In this document: positions 1-9,869 of the stretch, in pieces | Layout of the letters: each line of letters opens with the position of its first letter | Position numbering within the stretch: position 1 is the stretch's first letter | DNA from: Microglena sp. YARC | Lineage: Eukaryota; Chlorophyta; Chlorophyceae; Chlamydomonadales; Chlamydomonadaceae | Reading direction: 5' to 3' | DNA length: 64,000 nt | NCBI GenBank assembly: GCA_022414725.1 | Contig: CM039463.1 | Span: 86,133,711-86,197,710, forward strand | Position numbers and translations under genes: made by a program | Notes under the pieces: generated by a model | Told to the model about the DNA's origin: nothing | The model's input: the letters and a program-made list of their open reading frames with translations, nothing else | Database searches by the model: none

Positions 1-515
1 AGGTGCTATGGCTCCCATGTGCTGTTTGATTTTGTGCGACGCATCGCCATTATGTTGCTGCATGGCAACGCATGCGTCCGGCTCAACTGGTAATAAATGC
101 CCCCCCGGACACCCCGTGCCCCGCGCTTTGCGGGGTTCGGGGGGCCGCACAATTTGTGTTTTTTTTTACAAGAAATTGTATAAAACAATAATAAGCATGA
201 GTACTACACCATTTTATTTGTGCTATGGCTCCCATTAGGCTGCTGCTGCTGAAGTTACAACACACTCAGCAGTCCCAGCCATCCCCTGTGCTGGCATACA
301 TTCATGAATAAATATAAACCTGAATCATATTTGTATGCAACATGTATTTTTGTAGATGAACTTTACAAAACAAAAGATAAGAAGAGTACCATTCCCTTCC
401 ATGTGTAGGTGCTATGGCTCCCATGGGTGCAGGTGCTGCTGCTGCTGCTGCTGAGTTTGAAGAGAAATTGTATAAATCAAAAATAAACATGAGTACCACA
501 TCATTCCATTTGTAG
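1..515 (+). repeat. Outward tandem copies of an intron/exon boundary
   Basis: Three partial copies of the start of the exon at 516 lie upstream of it. They begin at about 2, 220 and 409, and each carries GTGCTATGGCTCCCAT. The copies at 409 and 516 also share the GTAG acceptor and the GCT-repeat Ala run. Each copy is preceded by a related intron piece (AAATTGTATAAA..AATAA..CATGAGTACCACA). The unit is therefore the intron 3' end plus the exon 5' end, about 105-210 bp long. The copy at 409-452 stays open in the exon frame until the TAG that forms the next acceptor. I see no full extra exon here. Confidence 0.75.
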
Positions 516-689
516 GTGCTATGGCTCCCATGGGTGCAGGTGCTGCTGCTGCTGCTGCTTATGTTGGGTATGCCTCGCATTCTGCTGACCCAACCTTCCC
601 CCATGCTGGCACTGCGTCTTACTTGCACCCACCTCCAGTGGCCCAAGCAGGCGGGGGAACTTTCTACCCCTCCTTCACAAGCGCTCAAG
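516..689 (+). CDS. Internal exon (58 codons) of an Ala/Pro-rich protein, joined to 4712-5652
   Basis: The exon is bounded by a TTTGTAG acceptor and a CAAG/GTTAGT donor. It encodes a low-complexity segment that begins GAMAPMGAG, has a six-Ala run, then YVGYASHS and FYPSFTSAQ. It starts and ends in phase 1: the final G joins the GA at 4712 to make Gly, so splicing to the last exon keeps the frame. No folded domain is visible. Earlier exons must lie upstream of the window, so the gene is partial. The product is not recognised; composition suggests a disordered, possibly RNA-associated or scaffold protein, but that is only inference. Both edges of the exon have been amplified into the flanking introns (1-515 and 754-1480). 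Confidence 0.6.
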
Positions 690-1480
690 GTTAGTGCTTT
701 ATTATGGATGGAGAATGTGGTGTGGCGGTTGCAGGGCTTGGTATGCGTTTCAGATTCTACCCCTCATTCACAATCGCCCAAGGTCGGCGCTCAAATCATG
801 AAAGGTGAATGTGGTGTGGCGGTTGCGGGGCTTGATACGTGTTTGAGATCCTACCCCTCCTTCACTGGTGCTCAGGGTCGTTGCTTTATTATGGATGGAG
901 AATGTGGTGTGGCGGTTGCAGGGCTTGGTATGTGTTTGAGATCCTACCCCTCCTATACAATTGCCCAAGGTCGGTGCTCCTTTCATGAATAGTGAATGTG
1001 GTGTGGCCTGTGGACTGATGGGGCCGGGAGGTTGCACAGACGCACGGCTGAGGATGCTCTTGAGTTGCAGGGCTTGATATGTGTTTGAGATTCTACCCGT
1101 CCTTCACAATCGCCCAAGGTCGGTGCTCCGTTCATGAATGGTGAATGTGGTGTGGCCTGTGGATTGATGGGGCTGGGAGGTTGCACAGACGCACGGCTGA
1201 GGATGCTCTTGAGTTGCAGGGCTTGATATGTGTTTGAGATTCTACCCCTCCTTCACAATCGCCCAACGTGGGTGCTCCGTTCATGAATGGTGAATGTGGT
1301 GTGGCCTGTGGATTGATGGGGCTGGGAGGTTGCACAGACGCACGGCTGAGGATGCTATTGAGTTGCAGGGCTTGATATGTGTTTGAGATTCTACCCCTCC
1401 TTCACAATCGCCCAAGGTCGGTGCTTCATCGTGGATGGTGAATATGGTGTGGCCTTGGTTTGATGGGGCTGGGAGATTAC
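690..1480 (+). repeat. Intronic minisatellite built from the exon 3' edge
   Basis: Units start at about 754, 848, 940, 1089, 1238 and 1387. The first two are about 93 bp and the rest 149 bp. Each unit opens with a mutated copy of the last ~35 bp of the exon and its donor (TTCTACCCCTCCTTCACAA..CGCCCAAGGTCGGTGCT). The rest of the unit is GAATGGTGAATGTGGTGTGG, a GGGGCTGGGAGGTTGCACAG block, and GAGTTGCAGGGCTTGATATG. The donor GT is kept but GTTAGT has become GTCGGT. Open frames across this array follow from the repeats and are not separate genes. Confidence 0.85.
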
Positions 1481-2480
1481 TGAGATGCGTGGCTGAGGAT
1501 GCTGTTGAGTTGAGGGGCATGAGATATTTGGTCTTTCTTCACCCAAGTACCCAAGATCAGGTTGCGGGGCTTGGGATGCTCTTGAGCTTAGTGGCTCAGG
1601 ATGCTGTTGGGGTATGAGGCGTAGGGTGGTTCAACTTCTGCTGAGGATGCTCTTGGGTTGAGGGGGTGAGAATGCTCTTGAGTTTAGTGGCTTAGGATGT
1701 TATTGAGGTGTGAGGCTTAGGGTCGTCTCAAGTTAGGCTGAGGATGCTCTTGAGTTGAGTGGGTGAGGGTATTGAGTTTAGGGGGTGAGGATGTTATCGA
1801 GATTAGCGGCTCAGGGTGGTCTCAAGTCAAGGGGCTGAGGATGCTATTGGGTTGCAGGCCTTGGGATGCTCTTGGGTTGAGGGGGTGAGGGTGGTCTCAA
1901 TTCAAGGGGCTTGGGATGTCAGCAACTTGAGGGGCATGATGTGGGATTCAGGTGGTCTTATATTACTGGGCTTAGGTGATCAGGTGGTTTCATATCGTAG
2001 GGCTTGGGGGGACAAACGGCTTAGGATGCTCTTGAGTTGGGGGACTCGGGATGTTCTCAGTTTGGGGGGGTGAGGATGTTCTTGAGGATTCAGGCGTAGG
2101 GGGGTCTCAAGGCAAGGGGCTTGGGATGTCCGCAAGTTAAGGGGCGTGATGTGGGATTCGGGTGGTCTTATATTGCTGGGCTTAGGTGATCAGGTGGTTT
2201 CATATCATAGGGCTTAGGGGGACAAGCGGCTTAGGATGCTCTTGAGTTGAGGGGGTGAGTATGTTATTGAGGTGTGAGGCGTAGTGTGGTCTCAAGTTGG
2301 GGGGCTTGGGATGTCCACAAGTGGAGGTGCATGATGTATGTATGCATGTATGTTACAGTCTTGGGGTAGGCCAAATAGGGACTTGTTCAACCGGTTGCAG
2401 GGCTGAGGGAGACACGTGGCTAAGGATGCTCTTGAGTTGCAGGGCTTGGGATCAGGTTTGTTCAGGATGCTGCGTCCTCT
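1481..2480 (+). repeat. Degenerate G-rich short tandem repeats in the intron
   Basis: The 149-bp array decays here into irregular 35-60 bp units built on GAGGATGCTCTTGAGTTG, GGGGGTGAGG and GGGCTTGGGATGT. A larger ~270-bp duplication is visible: the stretch near 1905-2010 (GGGGCATGATGTGGGATTC, GGTGATCAGGTGGTTTCATA) recurs near 2115-2220. No coding signal was found. Confidence 0.75.
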
Positions 2481-3021
2481 ATCGCTGACACAACGTCGAT
2501 GGGTCAATTGCGTCGCAGGACGCAACGTGGGGAGGGTCCGTTGGGCAGGAGGAAGGGTCCGTTGCGTCGCAGGATGCATGCTGTAAAATTGGTCTCAGAC
2601 AGCAGCTGTGTTACTTTTGGGGCTACACATGGCAGCTTCCAGTCAGCTCAAATAGCCAGCCACGAGTGCCAATCTCAAAGCTGCCAATCCCAAAAGTTCC
2701 AGTCAGCAGAGCTGGGGTCCTCCTGAAGTATTAAATAAATAATTAAAAAGAAAAAAGTGATTTTTGTCATTATTTCTTTATATGTAAAAATATATGCGGT
2801 GGAGCATGCGTTTTAATGCGACAATCCCTGCTAAACCTTACCACTTCTCAAAAAGTGCCAATCTGGAAGCTACCAGCTGCATTCGAATGTCCTTTATGTC
2901 ATCTTCGAGGCACAGTAGCTAGCTTCAGGTCTGGGCCAAGGAAAGGGAAAGGGAGCTGCCTATAAGCTGCTACGCGTAGCCCAAAAACGAAACAGAGGGC
3001 AGCTGAGCTGGGAGTCTTCCT
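2481..3021. other. Intron sequence without a recognised gene
   Basis: This stretch holds a short tandem of CGTCGCAGGA and GGGTCCGTTG motifs (about 2509-2580), small CCAATCTCAAAG / CCAATCCCAAAAG duplications near 2670, and an AT-rich piece at 2725-2830. CCTCCTGAAG or a close variant occurs at 2718, 3017 and 3252, next to repeat boundaries. I see no exon that I can support. Confidence 0.5.
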
Positions 3022-3260
3022 GAAGGGAGGGGGGAAGCTAGTCCGGGCTTTGCTAGTCCGGGGTAACCTGATACCCTACCCCCCCCCCCCCCCCCCCCAA
3101 ACCCTAAAATCTGAAACCTAAACCCCTAAAACCCTAAACCCTACCCCCCCCCTAAACCCTAAAATCTGAAACCTTAACCCCCTAAACCCTAACCCTTAAC
3201 CCCCTAAACCCCACCCTCGGACTGGCAAAGTCCGGACCAGCTTCCCCCTACCCTCCTGAA
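3022..3260. repeat. Telomere-like block framed by inverted repeats
   Basis: The left arm (about 3022-3064: GGGGGAAGCTAGTCCGGGCT, then TTGCTAGTCCGG) is the imperfect reverse complement of the right arm (about 3215-3260: CGGACTGGCAAAGTCCGGAC, then CAGCTTCCCCC). The interior (3069-3214) is an interstitial plant/green-algal type telomere repeat: variants of CCCTAAA, two copies of a CCCTAAAATCTGAAACC module and a run of about 19 C. It could be a MITE-like element that captured telomere sequence, or a hairpin that formed around it. No clear target duplication is seen. Confidence 0.65.
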
Positions 3261-3356
3261 GTACAAGTTCTCCAGGTGCCGGGCTTGCCCACCCACCTGC
3301 ACAGACAGAGCCAGTACTGATAGCCAAGTGCACCACGAACGCCAACAAATCTGCTG

Positions 3357-3948
3357 TCCCCCCACCTCACACCCCCGCCCCAGTTCCTCCCCCCACCTCA
3401 CACCCCCGCCCCAGTTCCTCCCCCTCACCTCACACCCCCGCCCAGTTCCTCCCCCCACCTCACACCCCCGCCCCAGTTCCTCCCCCCCACCTCACACCCC
3501 CGCCCCAGTTCCTCCCCCCTACCTCACACCCCCGCCCCAGTTCCTCCCCCCCACCTCATACCCCCGCCCCAGTTCCTCCCCCCCACCTCACACCCCCGCC
3601 CCAGTTCCTCCCCCCGCCTCACACCCCCGCCCCAGTTCCTCCCCCCTACCTCACACCCCCGCCCCAGTTCCTCCCCCTACCTCACACCCACGCCCCAGTT
3701 CCTCCCCCCACCTCACACCCACGCCCCAGTTCCTCCCCCCCACCTCACACCCACGCCCCAGTTCCTCCCCCCCACCTCACACCCCCGCCCCAGTTCCTCC
3801 CCCCACCTCACACCCCCGCCCCAGTTCCTCCCCCCCACCTCACACCCCCGCCCCAGTTCCTCCCCCCCACCTCACACCCCCGCCCCAGTTCCTCCCCCCA
3901 CCTCACACCCCCGCCCCAGTTCCTCCCCCCACCTCACACACACCAGCT
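3357..3948 (+). repeat. About 30-bp C-rich minisatellite, about 19 copies
   Basis: The unit is CTCACACCCCCGCCCCAGTT plus CCTCCCCCCAC, with single-base length changes in the C runs. It keeps a long Pro/Ser/His reading frame open only because the unit length is close to a multiple of three. It lies inside the 690-4711 intron. I do not call a protein from it. Confidence 0.9.
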
Positions 3949-4148
3949 TCTGATGTTCTCGAGGTGCCCGGCTTGGGATGATCCTTTCAGCCGCATCCAT
4001 CCACTCACCCATCCTCCCACCCACCTAATCCCCCTTCCACCCACCAAACCTTCCTTACACATCCCCCACACACATTTCCTTATTCATCCCCCACACACCC
4101 ACGAACCCTTACTCATTTCCCACTGTCCAGTTCCCCTGCCCCTATGTA
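3949..4148. other. C-rich intron remainder
   Basis: Low-complexity CCCACC, CACCCATCC and CCCCCACACAC tracts bridge the minisatellite and the next MITE. No coding or RNA signal was found. Confidence 0.5.
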
Positions 4149-4312
4149 GGGAACAGCAATATAATATCATGTCATCATATGGTATCATATGATGACGGCA
4201 GTCTGACTAGGCTAAAGGTACCATTTATATTTAATATCGTATGATGCAGTTTGCATGATATCATATGATATCATTCTCGCCTTTGATCAACATCACATCA
4301 TATGCTGGTCCC
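4149..4312. mobile_element. MITE copy 1 (GGGA..TCCC ends, ATATGAT palindromes)
   Basis: This short non-coding element starts GGGAACAGCA and ends TGCTGGTCCCC, giving short imperfect inverted ends. The body holds palindromic TCATATGATATCAT-type motifs and the marker GACGGCAGTCTGACTAGGC. Four related copies are in the window (6858, 11552, 37087, 47229). Several are flanked by TA on both sides (TAGGGA..TCCCTA), as in Tc1/mariner-derived MITEs. It sits in the large intron of the Gln/Pro-rich gene. Confidence 0.75.
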
Positions 4313-4711
4313 CACCCAGGGCTTTTTTTACCGCTATATATAGCGATCGCTAGTTTTGACCCCGTTTTGGCGAAAATATCGCTGTACAAAAAGTAAAAAC
4401 AAAGTTGTTAGTTTTTGTTTTTTCCCTAGATGCACCTTAAAAGCTACAAATAGCTATAAAAAGCTATACAAAGCACTTAAACGCTGTCCCTGGAGGAGGC
4501 CTAAAACCATGAAGGTAGAAAAAACCCACTTTCAGATTTGAAAAAAAAACTGTCCCCACCCCAGGGGTGGGCAGCTGAGCTGGATAAGAAAAACAATAAC
4601 TGAAAGCAACCCCACGCACACCACCATTGCCCCTTGCAGCCAGCCAGCCACCCACCCACCCACCAACCCACGCTTACAATCTAACATATGCCGGTCCCCA
4701 CTTCTGTGTAG
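4313..4711 (+). other. Intron 3' end with a 14-bp palindrome and splice acceptor
   Basis: A perfect palindrome CGCTATATATAGCG lies at 4332-4345. CACCCACCC runs precede the acceptor CTTCTGTGTAG at 4701-4711. ATATGCCGGTCCCCA just before the acceptor repeats the right end of the MITE at 4299-4313, so the acceptor may lie beside a decayed MITE end. No coding signal is supported in this part. Confidence 0.5.
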
Positions 4712-5652
4712 GAGACTCTGCCCCAGTCAGCTGGGGAAGCTTTGCCACCTCCGCCAACTCAGGCCCCCCTCTACATAGCTTTGGGCCTCCTGGTAGTATG
4801 GGAGGTTTCGGTGCACCTACTAGCAGCGAGGGCTTTGGAGCTCCGGGATCTGCCGCATACGCAGCAGGAGGCATGCCCCCCGCCGCCCACCCCCCTCACC
4901 ACCACGGGCCTGGGGGCCTGCCACCTGTCCACCCTCAGCCGGTACCCCTAACCCAATCGGCCTCCTTAAACTCAGGCCAATACGCCCAGCAGCAAGCCTG
5001 GCAGCAGCCGCAAGGAGGGGCGGGCTACGGCCCCAATTCAGCACCTCAAACTCCCTCAGGCTATGGGCCCCCCTCTCCTGGGGGAGGCCTCCAGTCTCCC
5101 GGTGCACATGGGGGCTGCGGTCCCATTTCCGTACCTCAAACGTTTTCAGGCTATGGGCAGACCTCTCCTGGTGGAGGCTTCCACCCCCCCGGCGCTCAGG
5201 GGGGCTACGGTGCCCACCCACCAACCGGTTTCCAACCACCACCAGTGCAAGGTAGCCCATATGGCGGGGCTGGCCAGCCCCCTCAACAGACCCAACAAGC
5301 CCCCCCACCAACCGGTTTCCAACCACCACCAGCGCAAGGTGGCGCATACGGAGGGGGTGGCCATCCCCCTCAGCAAACCCAACAAGCCCCCACAGGTTTT
5401 GGGGCGCCACCTCCTGGTGGTCAGTACATGCAGGCCCAGCCTTACCCTCAGATGCAAATGAACCAGGCAGGCTCGGGTATGTGGCCCTCCATGCAATCGT
5501 ACTCCCAGCAGCCACACCAGCAGCAGCAGGGGCAGCCCTACTCCCCTCAACCAGGGGCTGCTCCCCAGGCCTACCCACAACAGCAACAACAAGGACAGCC
5601 CTACCTGCCCCAGGCTGGCCAGCACCCTCCTCAGGGAGGCTACCAATACTAA
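4712..5652 (+). CDS. Last exon of a Gln/Pro/Gly-rich, prion-like protein
   Basis: This 941-bp exon starts after a TGTGTAG acceptor in phase 1, matching the donor at 689, and ends at TAA (5650-5652). The 313 residues are intrinsically disordered: Gly/Ser/Phe/Ala near the start (SFGPPGSMGGFGAPTSS), His/Pro (HPPHHHGPGG), tandem SGYG-PPSPGGG and PTGFQPPPAQG-GAYGG-PPQQTQQAP repeats, then a tail of QPY.PQ and QQQQQ motifs ending QGGYQY. There is no recognised folded domain. Proteins of this composition often form condensates or scaffold RNA or vesicle coats, but that is only a guess. Tail copies follow the stop (5653-5982). The antisense open frames are composition artefacts. Confidence 0.65.
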
Positions 5653-6030
5653 GCCCTACACCTAGCAGCCGCACCTGCAGCAGCAGGGACAGCCCTACCC
5701 TGAACCAGGGGCTGCTTCCCAGGCCTACCCACAACAGCAGCAGCAGCAGCAGCTGGGACAAGGGCAAGAACAGCCCTACCCGCCCCAGGCTGGCCAGTAC
5801 CCCCCACAGAGAGGCTACCAATACTAAGGCCTACCCCTAGCACGCAGCCCTACCCCCCTCAACCGGGGGCCACTGACCAGGCCTACCCACAACAGCAGCA
5901 GCAGCAGCAGGGACAAGGGCAAGAACTGCCCCACCCGCCCCAGGCTGGCCAGTGCCTCCCGCAGGGAGGCTACCGATACTAAGCCCTACCCCTAGTAGCA
6001 GCAGCAGGGACAAGGACAGTGCACTCAGTG
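5653..6030 (+). repeat. Two further copies of the coding 3' end, stops included
   Basis: After the TAA at 5650, the last ~45 codons plus stop recur twice, ending in TAA at 5825-5827 and 5980-5982 (periods 175 and 155 bp). A fourth fragment (CCCTACCCCTAGTAGCAGCAG) follows. Both copies still read as QPY.P..PGA..QAYP, a Gln run, GQGQE, PPQAGQ and GYQY or GYRY, without a frameshift. They are not in frame with the first stop, so simple readthrough would not reach them. They could be duplicated 3' UTR sequence or alternative terminal exons. Confidence 0.8.
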
Positions 6031-6857
6031 GTATCAAGTGCCCATTCATATTTTTCAGTGGTTGGGTCTAGAACACCCTGTTATGTTGTTACAGTCCATT
6101 GGTCGGCCAAATAGGCTGTAGGGACTTGCCCGACCGAGGCAGGAGGAGCTTAAAACGAAAAAGCACTGATAAACTGAACCCCAAACGATTGTTTTACTGC
6201 CGGGGGCCTGAATTCGTGCTACAATGAAAATTTGATTGTATGATTCTAAAGTTCTAAACCCTGATCATGCAACATATAGTTGTGGACGGTATGCATGCGT
6301 GACCATACCAATCCCACTACATGGGTCTATATATCAGCACCGCACGCTCGCTGTTCGTTTTTTTAAAGTTGTGACTGGTTGTCAAAGAAATGTCACCTCA
6401 GAAGGTGGGTTTCCCGACACAAACCAGCGACGCCGAAGATTCAGTTTGAATGCCATGCCACTCGTACAAAAGAGTCGGTGCACTTAGGGGCAGTGGGAGA
6501 TACCGACCCTCGACCAAAACGAACATTCATGAACATTCGACGTCTGTGATATCTTTTCTGATTTTTGAACAGGATTTGTACGTCAGTGACATGTCCGGAT
6601 TGTTTTTTCTTTTGATCTGGCAAGGAATCCTTTGCAACACACAATTTTAAATAAATATATAAATGTACGCCTTGTGAGGTTGAGGGGGCCATCCAGCTCT
6701 CGTGAGCTGGGGCCGACCACAAATTACGATATATAATTTGCTTTCCTCCAGAAGTGGATTAAATCAGTAGTAGCCATTGGCTGATGAATCCTATGCTTAA
6801 ATCTATACAACTAAAACACAGCACTGATCGCTCACCGTGTATCCATATTTATGAGCA
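6031..6857. other. Intergenic stretch without a recognised gene
   Basis: This is the likely 3' flank of the Gln/Pro-rich gene. A ~45-bp block near 6086-6135 (TTACAGTC..GGCCAAATAG..GGGACTTG..CGACCG) resembles 2352-2400, with a shorter match near 56175-56205. Nothing else here supports a gene. Confidence 0.5.
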
Positions 6858-7020
6858 GGGAACGGCAAATATGATATCATATGACTTCATGTCAACATCC
6901 GATTAATTTGAAGACGGCAGTCTGGCTAGGCTTAAGTTACCATTTGTATACAAAATCATATGATGAAATTGTATGGTATCATACTCGCCTTTTGTCAACA
7001 TCATGTGATATGCCTGTCCC
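6858..7020. mobile_element. MITE copy 2
   Basis: Starts GGGAACGGCA and ends TGCCTGTCCC, with the ATATGATATCAT, GGCAGTCTGGCTAGGC and TACTCGCCTTT markers of the family in the same order as the copies at 4149 and 11552. It is followed by TATA; the left TA has been lost. Confidence 0.75.
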
Positions 7021-7074
7021 TATATCGGAGCGGACTCAGGACTCCGATCCATAATCCCACACCTGGGCATCGGG

Positions 7075-7165
7075 CGCCACGATTTTTAATTGAAATTGAA
7101 ATTGTTACATCCGAGTAATGCGCCACTCTCAGTACGTGAAGTTAAGGACACCACTGACGATTTTT
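7075..7165. repeat. Short interspersed repeat, copy 1 of 3
   Basis: TTAATTGAAATTGAAATTG, then TTACA-TCCG, and ACGTGAAGTTAAGGACACCA. Related copies lie at about 53345-53440 and 54450-54545. Class unknown. Confidence 0.6.
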
Positions 7166-7189
7166 AATATTTATGCTCAAATCCTTAGG

Positions 7190-7405
7190 GTCACAAGTAA
7201 TTATAACGCCTGGTGAAGCGTGGTATCATGCGAGCACCGTTTTTCGACGGTAGGGAACGGGCTGCTACTGTACCTGGACAAAGCTACCATGGCGGTTGAC
7301 AGCGACCGCAAACACCTAAGTGCACCCGTGGGGATTCGAAACCGGCACCTACTTCGTTCAAGGAGCTCTGCCACTGAGACATTCGTTGGACGGGCAAATG
7401 GAAAT
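7190..7405 (-). mobile_element. tRNA-derived SINE, copy 1
   Basis: Read on the minus strand, it starts with a tRNA-like head: an A-box-like TCAGTGGCAGAGCTCC, then GTAGGTGCCGGTTTCGAATC as the B box. The GTCAACCGCCATGG body follows, and it ends in a tail that includes CCAGGCGTTAT. The same order is seen at 12248 and 51684. The tail resembles the 3' end of the non-LTR element at 8264-11415. Confidence 0.8.
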
Positions 7406-7469
7406 CCTTACGGAGTGGCTTCAGAATTTCATACCCTTTCTTGCTGATATGCCGATCCCAATCTACGAG

Positions 7470-8263
7470 GCACTACTTGAACTTGAACTTGGGTACATAG
7501 CTTCAGCCAGCAATTTGGCTGCTTTCCGACTTCGGCAGCACAAAAGGCGCTACCACAGTGATTGCAAGTAGGACCGGAAACGCTGGCAAATTGGACTATA
7601 ATACTGAGTAGGACTTGGCGATCAAACTTGAACTTGGTTACACGGCTTCAGCCAGCAATTTGGCTGCTCACCGTCTTTGGCAGTACAATTGATTGCAAGA
7701 AAATGCAAACGATAACAAAAACAATATGCAAGTAGGACAATCTGGCAAATTGGAACTGGAAATGTGAACTGGAAATATGGAAGTAGGAAATACTGGCAAA
7801 TTGGACAGCAATTCTGAATAAGATTTGACGTTCCAACTTGAACTTCGTTATTTGGCTCCAGACAACAACAAAAACAATCAAACAGCTTAGCATCCTGATC
7901 AAAATATACTTTATCCAATATATTTGTACATTCATGCATAAAAAGACGTTTACAGGCTGAAAGTCGTCGAGTGCTATTTGGGTTCCAGTTCAACATAAAC
8001 TTGGTTACATATTATCAGCCAGCGACTAGGCCGCTCACCATTTTTGGCAGTAAACATGGATTTACCAGGGGAAATGTAAATGCTCCTCAGCACAAATAAA
8101 GGCGGACCAACTGCGACAGACCAATGAGATGTTTCCGCTGACCTGCCACCACTTGGTTACATGACACCAGCCTTAAAGGCTGCTCGCCGTCTTTGATAGT
8201 ATCATACCAGTAACCTAGTCAATTCCTATCGAAGCACTGTTTTCAAAATCTATATGATCCAAT
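7470..8263. repeat. Large repeat family copy A, left part
   Basis: Diverged counterpart of 24890-25576 and 46440-47125. Shared landmarks are TACATTCA..CATAAAAAGACG, GAGGCTGAAAG-like and CATTTGGGTTCC-like motifs, and AAAGGCGGACC. It contains several modules of the form ACTTGGTTACAT..CAGCCAGCAATTTGGCTGC (about 7485, 7632, 8005, 8152); the palindromic CAGCCA..TGGCTG core could form a hairpin. The non-LTR element interrupts it at 8264. Confidence 0.7.
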
Positions 8264-8283
8264 GTATCATATAGACTGCCAGA

Positions 8284-9789
8284 ATGCAATTCATCAGAAA
8301 TGACACCCACAAATGTACTGACGCCTCCTACTACAAACACCACACCATCCGTAAGAACAGCTCCCCCGACGACCTGGTGCATGCTGTCTCTACCCCAGAC
8401 CTTCTTGCTCCCCCAACCCCAGCCAAGCTCCTCCACCTCCTATATGGAAACCAACACAGCCTGACCCACCTCCTGGGCTTCAGAGCCCAAAAGAAGGCTA
8501 ACCTCGAGAAACCCCCCATCACAGATATTGGAGGGTCCAGAAAGCCCCATGCACCATTCTCTGCCACCATCTCCCTTGCTACATATCTGCTGGCCTCCCT
8601 GTGCATTCCCACACCTACTCCTCTGCCACCTCCATTGTGGTCATTTGGTCCCCCGTCCATCTCACAGAGGAACAAATCACCCTGCTGGTTGGCCCCACCA
8701 GATTTCAGGAACTCCTCCATGCCTACAACACTGAAACTACCCCCAAAGCCCCCTCCCCCTCCATTCCACCCAGACAAGACCTCCACCTCACTAACCTCCA
8801 ACAACAAGGACAGTGAGCGGAGGGAGGAGAGTTTGATGCCAAATGGTATAGCGAACTCAGGCAAAACCTCATCATTAACACGGCAGACCACCACCCAGAC
8901 TGGGATATCCACCCCCCCGGCAAATACCACATACAGGCTGGTACACTGAATGACAGGTACCACCACCTCCCTGCCCAACTCAACAACGGAGACACCACCT
9001 ACATCTACTCACCAACAGGCCAATGTGTCGGTCATATACCCCTCTCCCAACTCCACCTCCTCCACCACAGATACCATACCACCAAGGCACACTCTCCCCA
9101 CCTCTGGACCCTCCACAGCACAGGAACCTTCGCTGGAGACGTAGCCACCCTCCTATCACAGCACAAAGACACTACCATCTCCAATGTCTCCCTGCCATAC
9201 ACAAAGCTATGTCCACCCTGGGATGACAACGGACCTTGACACATCACCCCTCCTAATGAGTCCCCACCTCCCCATGGGCAACACCCCCACCCCCATTGGC
9301 CAACTGTTTGGCTTAGGACCCCACTGCTACACCCAACCTTGGTACGGGGGAAACACACACCTGTCCAGCCAGAACCCTGAAGAGGCCCACAAGGCTGTTC
9401 GATGGGCACTAGGCAGTGCCATACATGCTCACACCCTTGATATTCCCGCGTGCACCATTTTCTTGGTCCCATACAAACCCACATATGCCCATAACGCCCT
9501 CCTAAATCACCCATGGGCTATGGAACTAGCCACTCTGCCTCCCAAGGCCAAACCCCTCACCCCCTCCCTAATCTGGACGGGGGGAAAACTCAACCCTGCC
9601 AAGAGACACAGAGGAACCTACAAACTCATTGCCATCTCAAACCCAGCTGGCCATGCCAAAGTACCTCCACAACCCACCCACCACATGGGCCCAAACCATG
9701 AGGGACATGGGGGCCACTTCCATCCCACGACCAGGTCCCCCCCCCTCCCAACTGGGCCTTCCTACCACCCACCTACCCAAGGCACTTAG
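8284..9789 (+). pseudogene. Frameshifted 5' coding part of the non-LTR element, function unrecognised
   Basis: Coding-like text jumps between frames and is broken by TGA stops. Readable blocks include SSATSIVVIWSPVHLTEEQI (about 8615-8675), AKWYSELRQN..HHPDWDIHPPG (about 8838-8920), and a longer block at 9184-9660 with LDTSPLLMSPH, GLGPHCYTQPWYGG, PEEAHKAVRWALGSA, ACTIFLVPYKPTYAHNALL and HPWAMELATLPPK. The last block looks like a folded domain, but I do not recognise the family with certainty. None of these blocks contains RT palm motifs. The Pro/His-rich frames on both strands are composition shadows. Confidence 0.5.
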
Positions 9790-9869
9790 CTCCCTCCTTA
9801 AGACCTGGGCACAACAACCCACCCCCATGCAGATAGACCCCACACCCATAACACCCCCCGTGCTCCCGT

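Noticed and set aside
3328..3981. 217-codon Pro/Ser/His-rich frame
   Set aside because: It is a 30-bp C-rich minisatellite lying in the intron between two phase-matched exons; no non-repeat coding content.
4820..5821. 333-codon minus-strand frame opposite the Gln/Pro/Gly exon
   Set aside because: Its Leu/Gly-rich reading is the complement of CAG/CCC-rich codons; the plus frame has splice-phase support.
8331..8978. 215-codon minus-strand frame in the LINE
   Set aside because: Antisense to the element; Gly/Val-rich composition mirrors the Pro/His/Thr-rich plus strand.
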